Shown here: positions 40,001-50,300 of the stretch, in pieces
How positions within the stretch are numbered: position 1 is the stretch's first letter
Layout: each line of letters opens with the position of its first letter
Assembly (NCBI GenBank): GCA_030248215.1
Contig: JASANG010002151.1
Span: 1-64,000, forward strand
Source: Enoplolaimus lenunculus
Lineage: Eukaryota > Nematoda > Enoplea > Enoplida > Thoracostomopsidae
Direction: 5' to 3'
Length of the DNA stretch: 64,000 nt
Notes under the pieces: generated by a model
Told to the model about the DNA's origin: nothing
Database searches by the model: none
The model's input: only the letters and a program-made list of their open reading frames with translations
Translations under genes and position numbers: made by a program

Positions 40001-41638
40001 TTAAAATTTTAGTCTTTTGTCGAAAAAAATGAAAAAACAAAGAACAACTTTGAATTTGACAAAATCAAAAACAAAACATAAGGACAGACATTCGTGGACG
40101 TTAGGGTGGAAAGGGGGGCAGGTGAGGTGACAGTCAGACTGTTGAAATGTCTTAAAATTTGACACAGACAGCAAAAATGCTACTAATTCGACTAGACATA
40201 TTGCTGTATTTGACAGTACAAAATTTGCATTACATTCACCTGAAGTAATCAAATCAATTACAATATATATAATATATAATATACATATATATAATATATA
40301 GATATATAATATAAATATATATATGTATATTATATATATCTATATATATCTATATATAATATACATATATATAGATATATACATATATAATATATAGATA
40401 TATAATATATACATATACATATATAAATATATATATGTTTATATAGAGATATATGATTGTTGTTTTGGTTATTTCATCGTTGGTTTGGTTTTTAATTTAA
40501 GTTCCAAATTTTTAATTGTCATACAAAGGTATTGGCTTGCTGAATAATTGCAAACGAATTGCTAATTAATATTCTAAAAAACAGCTTTAATAGTATAGCA
40601 ACCGAAGTCAGTTCGTGGCATATTTCTGCTTTTGTTCACGGTTTAGACTGCGTGGAAACCGGCATATTTTGCTTGTAAATTGAAAACGAACTTTGATGCA
40701 GCATTTTAAGATAATTGAATTTTGTGTTTTTTTTTAAAATTTGTAAAAACGAAAATAATAAAAAGCACATGATTCGAAAATTAGCTATAAATTACAGTTG
40801 CTTCGTTATTTAAATTGAGGCCTTTGTTTCTTTTAGGGCCGTCCCAATTTCGGCGGATTTGTAAAAGTTTACATTCTGGGCTACATTTTTTGCTTAGGCT
40901 TAGGATTAGGCTTAGGAATACACTTTGCAACGTTTAGGCTTAGGATTAGGATTACGCTTAATCTACTGTTGCGGGACTAAGTCACATTGGCCGAAATTTG
41001 TGTCTCAGTTATCACCGTATCTAGACATTCGTTCGGATTAGTAAACAGAGAACGCAGATGTATAGTTGTTATCCACTCTGTCCACTTTTGTGACCCATGT
41101 ATAGATCAAGGGCAGACAGTTTTTTGTTCGGAAGTGCTGTCGAAGAAGCTTAAACTTTGGACTATTTTATGCTTAAGCTTAGGCTTTAAGCTTTGGACTA
41201 ATTTTTTGCTTAAGCTTATAGACTTGGGTTTAAGCTTATGCTTGTCGCTTAACCTTGGGGTTAGCCATTAACTAATGTATAGACTTATCGCTAAAGGCTT
41301 AGGCAGTGGCTTTAGCTAAGGTAGTGGCTTATCGTTTAGGCAATAGAAAGCATAGGCTCAGGCTTAGAAATACGCTTATGCTACTGTTATGACCCTGATA
41401 TATTGACCCTTTACGATACTTAATTGGGACACGGCCTAACTGGCCTAAAATTTCAAACTCTGCTTCAATCTGTACCACTACCATCATATTGGTCACATTA
41501 AAAGCCTCGACTAACAAACGTTTTGGTATCGATGAAGTATTCTGAAAAAAGATATTCTTCCCATCTGTTGTTACATTGCATTCTTGGCAGGCGATGTATA
41601 AATTGTACCAAGTCTCTTGTTCAGTAGTTTGTATTTTT
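40001..41638 (-). CDS. Candidate reverse-strand secreted-protein gene (two exons)
   Basis: Exon 41638-41415 (acceptor GAACAACAG, donor GTAAAG) codes TWYNLYIACQECNVTTDGK, then RLLVEAFNVTN and EAEFEILGQLGRVPIKY: beta-rich, CxxC, three N-glycosylation sequons. It can join in phase to 40239-40001 (acceptor GATTACTTCAG), which codes ECNANFVLSNTAICLVELV and SDCHLTCPP. Coding character is good in the first and weaker in the second. No family is recognised and no signal exon was found. Element A16 abuts the donor of the first exon. Confidence 0.33.
40257..40450. repeat. AT microsatellite with TATAATATATAGATA motifs
   Basis: About 190 bp of alternating A/T with periodic G or C, largely self-complementary. 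Confidence 0.9.
40819..40992 (-). mobile_element. Family B copy B6, diverged
   Basis: GGCCTTTGTTTCTTTTAGGG to ACTAAGTCACATTGGCC, with TTAGGC/TTAGGA core. Confidence 0.75.
41092..41408 (-). mobile_element. Family A copy A16 (GTATAG subfamily), expanded
   Basis: GACCCATGTATAGATCAAGG to CCTGATATATTGACC; the core is a decayed mixture of GCTTAGGC, GCTTATGC and TTAAGCTT. It ends 6 bp before the donor of the reverse-strand exon at 41415. Confidence 0.7.
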
Positions 41639-41795
41639 CTGTTGTTCAAACACACACACCAATGAGATCACATCTACAAAACATTATTGAGGGCATTAAC
41701 TAATTATATTTATACTTTTGTGTTTAATTTTGAACATTTTACAATATATTTTTTATGTATTTATTTTTTTGTATACACTGTATTATTGTTAATTT

Positions 41796-41990
41796 GACCA
41801 GTGTTACTTTTAGGGGCGTATCAGTAAGCGTATTCCTAAACCTAAGCCTAAACTTAAGCGTTCCAAAAGCGTATTCCTACGCCTAAGCCTAAGCCTAAGT
41901 CTAAGCCAAAGCAAAACATCTAGAATCTGCTAAACCTGCTCGTTTATAGGCCCACTAGAAACTTGGACGATACTAAAAGTAACATGTGCC
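41796..41990 (+). mobile_element. Family B copy B7, perfect 8-bp target duplication
   Basis: GACCAGTGTTACTTTTAGGG to AAAAGTAACATGTGCC; GTTAATTT on both sides (41788-41795, 41991-41998). Confidence 0.88.
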
Positions 41991-41998
41991 GTTAATTT

Positions 41999-42573
41999 TA
42001 TATTGTGTTTTTATTAATATTTTGATTGTTTTTATTAACTGCATTTTTTGTATTGTTTATTGTGCGTGCGTTCATAAATTTATACCTACATATATACATA
42101 CATAAATACATACATATAATATGTTTTTGGCAAAATCCTAAACAAATGTGCGTAGCGTTTTTAAGTCACCAATGGATTTTTAGAGACTAAAATGTATTTT
42201 GAAAAAATTCTCCTGACGTCTATCATTTTAATGTTGAAAAACGTAGAAATAACACACAATTTGTCTTAATTTTCAGCAGGTTTCGTTCGGTTTTTATTGT
42301 GTAAATATTTTTCGGCTAAATTCAAATACAAGAATAGCAAAATCGTACGTTTTTGAGACAAAAAAATAGCGCAAACAAGAAGCGAAACATGAAAATCAAA
42401 ATGTTTTAACAAATACTCCACACACAGCTTAGACTTTGAAAAAAAAATTAATTTGCTTAAAATTTTAATTTTCAAAAGTCCAGACGCTGATATTTTTTGC
42501 GAAATATGAAACGACAGAGGGAAAAAGTTTCGGTAGACAGAATCGAATGGTAGACATTTTTTGTAAATATGTA
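41999..42573. other. No feature recognised
   Basis: AT-rich; reverse frames here run into element D4 and are not supported. Confidence 0.3.
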
Positions 42574-42763
42574 CACTGCAAACAAATGGTACTCTCTGCG
42601 AAATAGGCTTTTCTGGACTACACAAACTGAGTCAAAATTCAACTCCGCCAGAGTCAAATTCGGCTCACCGAGCGACTCAGTTAGTCGAATTTGATTCAGT
42701 TTGTGTAGTCCGGAAAAGTGTATTTCGGAGAGAGTCAATTTGACACGTCATTTTGTTGCAGTG
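42574..42763. mobile_element. Family D copy D4
   Basis: CACTGCAAACAAATGGTACT to CGTCATTTTGTTGCAGTG, TA on both flanks. Confidence 0.8.
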
Positions 42764-42831
42764 TATATGGCAGGAAGCGATCGGACTTAAAATTACCGAG
42801 AACGGTACAAAAACCGGTGTTGTATTCCAAG

Positions 42832-43050
42832 CCCGTATTCTCAGATGTATGTAGCACCTATTATTAGTTAGCGATAGGTTTTGTAATTTTAGAATCAGTG
42901 AATTTGAGACTCAAAATTCAGCACAATTTTTGCATATGATTTGCTTCACTTTTGCGCCAATATTGAGTTCAACAACTGTAATAGTTAGCGAGTTTACAAA
43001 CTTATTATTAACACATGATAGGTGCTATATACACTTGAGAATATGGGCCC
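42832..43050. mobile_element. Family F copy F5
   Basis: CCCGTATTCTCAGATGTATG to TATACACTTGAGAATATGGG; a near-consensus copy with internal TTAGTTAGCGATAGGTTTTG. Confidence 0.78.
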
Positions 43051-43690
43051 TGGTATTAATTTAATCAACATAATTTAGAGTCGAAAAAATGCCTTTAATG
43101 TCAAACCCTATCCACACGTGCAAGGTTTTGATTCGAGAACGCGCAGCTGCAACTTGCACCAGTTTCTAGCAGCTCAAAGTTTTTGCAAAAAAACAACGTT
43201 TTCATTCTGAATCTTGGCATGAATTTAAATGAATAATTTGCAGACTACGGCAATAAATATCAAGCATAAGCTATAAATTAGGTTCAGCCATTGATGATGA
43301 ATTAATTCAACTTGCCACGGTATTCATACCTATTATAATTAATTTTTACCACATATTCGTCATGAATAAATTGCAGCTGCAAGTTCTTAGAAAGAATTTT
43401 CGAAAAAAACTCGAAATTTCTTGACTAGAAAACGCGTTTGTACCGATACTGTTTCTGTTTAGAGCTTAAATAAAAAACAGGCACCGCCGCAATTGCCGGG
43501 GACTGAGAAATATGAAACAAGTTTGATAGTTGAATTAATTCAAGCTTCTCAAATAAATATAAAAAGTTTAAATTAAATCAGAAGCACTCAACACAAAAGC
43601 GTATTGCTTAGTTTAGTACTCTGTATATGGGCAAAAATTTGTTATCCATCATTGAACAGCTAATACTAGCGAAAACTACAAGCACGTAGT
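43051..43690. other. Stretch with G-type motifs, no gene
   Basis: CACGTGCAAGGTTTTGATTC near 43116 and GCAGCTGCAAGTTCTTAG near 43374 recall element G1 but no inverted ends were found. Confidence 0.35.
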
Positions 43691-43793
43691 TCTAATCGAC
43701 TCTGGCGGAGTCAAATCTGACTTTCGTTTGTATAGTCCGGTAGAGCCTATTTCGGACAGAGTCAATTTGACTCACCATTTTTGTGCAATGTAG
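43691..43793. mobile_element. Family D half copy D5
   Basis: Only the right arm: GACTCTGGCGGAGTCAAATC through GAGCCTATTTCGGACAGAGT to TTGTGCAATG. Confidence 0.7.
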
Positions 43794-44175
43794 AATTCTT
43801 AATTTTGTATTAACTAGATCAGACAATTTTACAAATTTTTCAATATAAAATTAGATTTATAAACAGACAGAATGCTAGCCCAGGGACAAAAAGATGTCGT
43901 GCTGGCTCCGGTTATAAGTTGGAACCACCCATTAGGTAGCGATCGCTGTATATGGCATTGTTCTTTGCTGTATTTTGTCAAATATTCAAATGGTCTTTTA
44001 TATTAATTTTAAATTCTGAAAGATTTCCGAATTAACATAATTTTGTAAATTGAAATGTTTCAAATTTAACATTTGTGTACAAACAGAACTATCAATAATG
44101 ACAAGAATCATATAATCTTATGATTTAACATATACAGCAAATTAGATTTTGTATTTGAGCACAATAATTTTCGAA

Positions 44176-44380
44176 ATGTCTGGTGGAAAAAATTTTCAAC
44201 CAATGATGGTTATCGTTTCGATAATTAATTTTGGCCGAAATTCAGCACAAATTTTTCAACAACATCCACTCAGTCCGCCACAGTACCCTCCTAGCCAAGT
44301 GGTCCGGCCAGGGCCGTCGTTAGTTTCTAACGGATACTACGGTCCAAATGTGTTCATTTCAAGCAATTCGTGCCAGTATG
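44176..44380 (+). CDS. PAN gene 1, exon 1
   Basis: ATG at 44176 (a second ATG pair at 44200-44205 is possible) gives a weak signal (MMVIVSIINF), then HPLSPPQYPPSQVVRPGPSL and NGYYGPN. Ends in SSNSCQYG before donor GTGAGT, matching PSNPCQYG of the paralogue. Confidence 0.75.
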
Positions 44381-47300
44381 GTGAGTGTTTGGTTGTTTTG
44401 ATTGAGATAAATCTAGTATTCGTATTCTCAAATGTGTATAGCATCTATGATCAGTATTTTTGTTAGGTCTTGCTGCAAATATTAAAGATCTGGGATCGGC
44501 GCAGCTAATAATTTAGCAGATTTTGCAGCTGAATTGCCTACATCATGCCGATTTTCAAATCGTCAGATGCCACAGTTGGCTTGTTCGAAGATGATTGCTA
44601 ACTAGCGACAGGTGCTGTATGTACGCAGTTAACAATACGGCCTTATATCTGAGTTTCAAATAAGCGTATTCCTAAGCCGAAGTGTGAGCGTAAAAATTTG
44701 CTTATACCTGAGCCTCAGCAAAAAATTAGCCTTGCAGTTCGACAGCAAAAACGTTGCGTCTCTGATCTTTGCATGGATTCAGCAATCAACACTGACCATC
44801 ATTTGGGCTCATTAGCTAACAGACCTACAACTGTCGTTTCGACTTTAGGTTTAGCTTTAAGGTTCGGATTAGGCTAATCAGTATATGTTTAAACTTGGTT
44901 TAGAAGACTTAAATTTAGGTTCACACGCTTAGGTTAGTTTCACGCTCGATTCGGCATGGACCAGACTGGCTCGTAGCCAAAGGGGAAGGTCGTGGAGGGG
45001 GCTTAGCCTCCTGGGAAAAACTTTGCCCCTCAAGAACTTATCAACCTTGCGTGTAAGTGAAGCAAAACCCTTGTCTGCCCCTCCTAAATACTTTTAACCA
45101 GCTCCCCCCGCCAGCAAGGTGAACTAGCTATGGGATAAATCAGGTATATATTTTTCGTTCTGGTTAATTAGCTGAACAGCTATGTCGTATCATTACAAGG
45201 TTTTAATCTTTAAAACAATTTTGGAATGCTAATAAGATGTCAGATCTACCGCCAAGTTAGATGGATGCCAGGGCGGATTGGCCCCAAAATGGTTATTACG
45301 GTTTACCATACCCACCGCCAACTAGATAATAGGTTCTTAAGCAAGCGGATACCACAATTTACTGATAAGAAATTTCACTATGATAATGCGTGTTTGGGTG
45401 TGCGGTGTTCCGTGAACGTCTATTGGTCCCAATAGACAACTGGGGCATCTTGAACCCTAATTGACGATTGGAACAACTCGAGCAATAATAAAATTGAACA
45501 ACGACAAAATTTCGACCAATAATATTGCAACACATATCTGTATCACTCATTTTACACGAATTAATTGTTTTCTATTGGTTGATTTGACTGTCGAGAACAA
45601 AAATTGACGTATCGGATCGCTGAGTTATCAATGGTAACGAATTGGTGACCAAGATAAGATCACTAACTCGTATACTTAAAAATTATTAATGTTTATCTAT
45701 ATTATTAAAGCTGTAACGCGTTCACAATTGTGTTATTTTTCACAGATCAGCAATGCTTTGTGAGACGTACTAATTGTGCAATCGCGCTTGCATTACCGTT
45801 CCAACGCACTCCAGTTGCATCGTGTGATGATTGCACAAAGTTGTGTCAATCATTGGTCGCTTCGAACAGTATATACAAATGTCGGGCAGCGGTTTACGAT
45901 TCCGGATATCAAACGTGCGATCTGTTTGCAATCAGTGGCGGCGGATACAAACATCCGTTGGTATCTTATCCAAATCGAGATGTCTTTCAAGTTTTGCCGA
46001 CATGTCAGTCAACAAATATAACAACTAAACCACCGCCTGCGGACAGTAAGATTCAATCTAATGGATATGATTTTAGTCCAACGTACCAGAGACGATGTTT
46101 CGAATTTAATTTTTTTCCCGAATATTTCTTCAATACCCCCCCCCCCCCCGTAATTATTTGCGTTGCACACATCAATTTGTTCGTTAAGCCGAAAACGTAT
46201 GCCTAAATCCTAAAACCTGAATAGTTAATTTGTCCCCGATTACGAGTCTATATTTAAAATATTGTCAAAATGATGATTTGTTTTGTTGAATAAATTTTCA
46301 TTTTGAAGCCAAATGTCCAGCTGGTCAAGAAGCAAGATTTTTAAAAATCGAAGATGCAACACAAGATTTCAAATCTGGAACTATAACAATGTTGACCGGA
46401 AGTGAGACCAAATGCCTCAAATACTGTAAATTTAACGAGGTAAGTGTGGACAGCCCGCAGCGAATGGTAATTGAATCGCCGTAACCATCGTTGCGGATTT
46501 TGTCAATAAGTTTTTATGTTCGAATCCAAAAGCAATTAAAATTTCGCTAGATGTAGTGCAAAATTGAGTGTTTCAGTTTCCACAACGCGGACGCAAGATA
46601 ATATGGACGATGCATAATTTAAATTTTTGTCATTTTGATGACAAGCGCAGTTTGCTGGTCCAAAGAATCTTTGTTAATTTTGATGACGGTATTTTGGGTT
46701 TTAAACACGACGTAAATTAAAAAACAATGAAAAATTTGTTTAGATTATTTTTGACTCAAAATTTAAGTGTTGAAATGCAACAAAATTGCGTTCAACATCT
46801 TAGCTTCGTTGATAATTCAGTAAAGCAACAGCGTATCCAAGACGTGAAACATACCTTTCTTGTGATTTATAATGGAAAAAAAATAAATTTTAAAACTAGG
46901 CTTAGGGCTTAGGCATAGGAGATAATCATTCTTAAATTAATCAACATTTAAGTTATACAACAAAATTAAGCTTGTTTTGCGTTAGCTTTTTTGGCGTTGA
47001 GTTCTATCAGTTCTTCAACTGCCATTCAATTTTTTATGATTTTGTACAAAACTTGCGAACTGGAGTTGACTCGAATTTAGGTTGAAATTGTATGCTCGCA
47101 GTCTTGAGTAGAGCCGAATACTTAAATTTTAAACGATAAAAGATATTGTAATATTTTATAAGGTTAATGTTAACTGATTCAAAAGTTACTAAACTTATCA
47201 CAAACTGACGATAAGATTCCTTATACATATTTGAGAATGCTAGGCATCGAATCACAATTGATTTTTGATATTATTGTTTTTTTAGCACAGATGCAAAATG

Positions 47301-50300
47301 CAGTGTTATTGTTTAGCAATTATTACACGCAAGACACGGAACGAACGACTGTATACGCCGGAGTGTCTAAATCTCATTAGACAGCAATGATGGCAAACGC
47401 TTTTCGGTTCGAACACGAAGTCTCCGGCGCATAAAATAGAAAATATTCATGTGAAAAAGGGTTAATGCACATTTTTTTTATTTTCCAGAAACCAGATGGA
47501 AATGCACTCGCTTGCAGAGCGTTTGCGTTGACCGGCGATCAATGCACGTTTACCGACAGTGAAACAGAACCACGCGGCGAGTCGGTGCTTGAAAACGCTC
47601 CTGGGACGCAGTATTTTGAAAAATTTTGTTTTCCAAGTGAGTATACAATTATTTTGTTTAAATTTCAACTATAAATCATTTCAACTTCAATTTAAACCTA
47701 AAAGCCTAAGGCAAACAGCGAAAGCCTTACAAATTTGCTCGAGACCCGTTCTACACATGAACAGTACAGCGGAGGTATTCCTAGCATTTCATGTCTAGGG
47801 CGCATAACGTCACTTTAGTTTTGCAGTTGAATTTGCGTAGTCTGTGAGAAAATTTAGTTTAATTTATTCAAAGGCGTGTACACTTGTTTTTGTCGTTTTT
47901 TGGCCAATTTTGACGGACACGGCCGGAGTAGGCACGCCACATGCCGCCGATTTGGGGGCTCCCGTAAAAACGGTCTGCAGCAGTAACAAGGTTTTAAACA
48001 GAAAAATTCAAAAAATATTTGGATCATCGCAAAGGGCACGCTATCCGGCAATTTTGGAGGTCCCTAACCTAACTCGATCCGGCAATATTGTGGGGTGTAT
48101 TTTCTATCCTGTAACGCTTTACGGTACACCGTGAGTTTGGCCCATAAAAGATCAGGGGCGGAACGTTTGTCTGTGGGACTAAAAAGAGTCAGCTTAAGCT
48201 TTAGACTGATTTGTTTGCTTGGCTTAGGCTTAAGCTTAAACTAAAGAATATGCTTATAATACTGCTCGGCTCCAGTTCTTTACATTGGCTCAACTTTGAA
48301 ATTTTAGAATGCAAGAAGGCATAGGCTTAGGCTTAGGAATATGCTCATCCTTACGCTTAGATTTAGACTTAGGCTTAGGCTTAGGCTTAGGTATATGCTT
48401 ATAATACTGTTCCGCCGTTGTTCTTTACATTGGCCACCGAGAGTATTATGGCGGTTAATTTTGTTTGTTTGATTTTTGAAAAATTCGATTATTTTTTCGG
48501 TTTTAAATAAATTTAATTCGTTTTAAGCCGACGCAGTTACAACATGCGGTGACGTATTTTTGCAATATCCGCAATACTCGTTGTCCGGATTTGCAACGCA
48601 AGTGGCACGCGTTGACACTATTGATGAATGCATGCTTTTGTGCATTAATGCACACAATTTTCACTGCAAATCTGGAATGTTCTATCATGTCAGGGTAAAA
48701 AACCTATTCTTGTAATAGAGGTCAATTGGCGACAAGTGAATCACTGATAAATTTCGCAGAACTGTGGTCCAAGGGATTTCGGTAAAGCGGCGAACCAGAA
48801 GTTTAACGAACCACCACTGTTTCGGGACCAGAAACAGCGAATGTATTAATTGGCGAAGCGAGCAAAAAGCCAGACGCTATTATTTTGTATTTAAGTTCAA
48901 TACATAAATTTTAATTTCGTGTTTATTTCAACAGAGCGATCCAAAGGCATTCGTTGTAAATCTGAGCCAGTATTCTCAAATGTGTGTAGCACATATCATC
49001 AGTTGGTGATAGGTACTGTAACTTTGGAACCAGCAAATGGTGAAATTCGAAATTCAACCACACTGTTCGCTATTAATTTGCCGTACTCCTGTACAAATTT
49101 TGAGATTTGCAATTGCAGATGTTTGTTAGTTGAAAAACCTATCACTAACTGATGATAGGTGCTGTACGCATTTGTGCATATGGTCCCTGGCTTTAGATGT
49201 TTTGCCGATGATATTTCAGAGTCCATTTGAAGACAACTGCATTCTGAACGTTGAATCGAAAGACGAGTATCCAAATTTGTTCGGAATCGACCAAGAAGGC
49301 GACGTTGTTGATTACTTTGAACCTGACTGCAGCGGTGTTAACCTTAAGCATCGTAATGCAAAATTTTCATTTTTTAGTCGTTTTTGTATTATGAACAAGT
49401 TGTGTAGCCTAGGTTTTATCTCTAAACGGTATTCGTCTCAGAAATAATCAACTCGCTATCTGAATATTGATTAATCAACTCATCGGAATTGACAGTGTAG
49501 CGTTTCAGTAAACATATTTTGCAAGCAAACATAGCGAGCAACAATCGACGTCTCTGAAACCCCATTTTTAGAGGGCGGTAAAGAAAAGTTACAGGTTATA
49601 TTCAACGTTGGTTCTATGCGTTTCGGCCACGGGGACGAAGTTGTACAATTGAAGTGGTGGCCGCCTGTAACTTTCAATCGTTGCGATCCTGTTGGTCAAG
49701 TTATCGATTTGCCTTTTCAGGATTCCGTCTATTGAAACGTGGCCGATTCAACTTGAAACGGCGGAAACTGACACGCGCCGAACGGCTGGCGGCCCTACAG
49801 CAGTAAGCAATTTTAGTTTTTCTACTTCATCTACACCGCTACTAGGAATTGACAGTAAAAAGGTGCTAAAAACAGTTGCGGTAGAACAAACAAAATTTTG
49901 CTAACATAGAATCAGTGAAATAGCAAAACTTTGAGTTTCAGGTCGACTAATTTCGCAGAAGTAGCAGTTTGCGATCACAGAATTTTCATTTGTATATTAT
50001 TCACTGCAGAGAACGCTTAGTATAGCCAGGGGGTGTATGCAATGAAGAACAGGTCGTGTCGATATAATCCCCCTTTTGAAATGAAAGACGTGAAAAAATA
50101 AACCAAACATACTTCAGCGTATTCTGTTAATGACGTCATCGTATCATTTAAAGATAGCCTCGGCAGAATCTGCGACAATTCGTCGATCGACAACTTGTCC
50201 CTCGACGGTGTCCTAACGCTATTGAATAAATCTAAGCATAATTCAAGCGTAATCCTAAGCCTAAATACCCATGATCATCGGCGGTGAATTGTCGAGTCGA

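Noticed and set aside
45260-45315. QNGYYGLPYPPP-like duplicate of PAN gene 1 exon 1 sequence
   Set aside because: Too short, no donor in the right frame, and a stop follows at once; may be chance.
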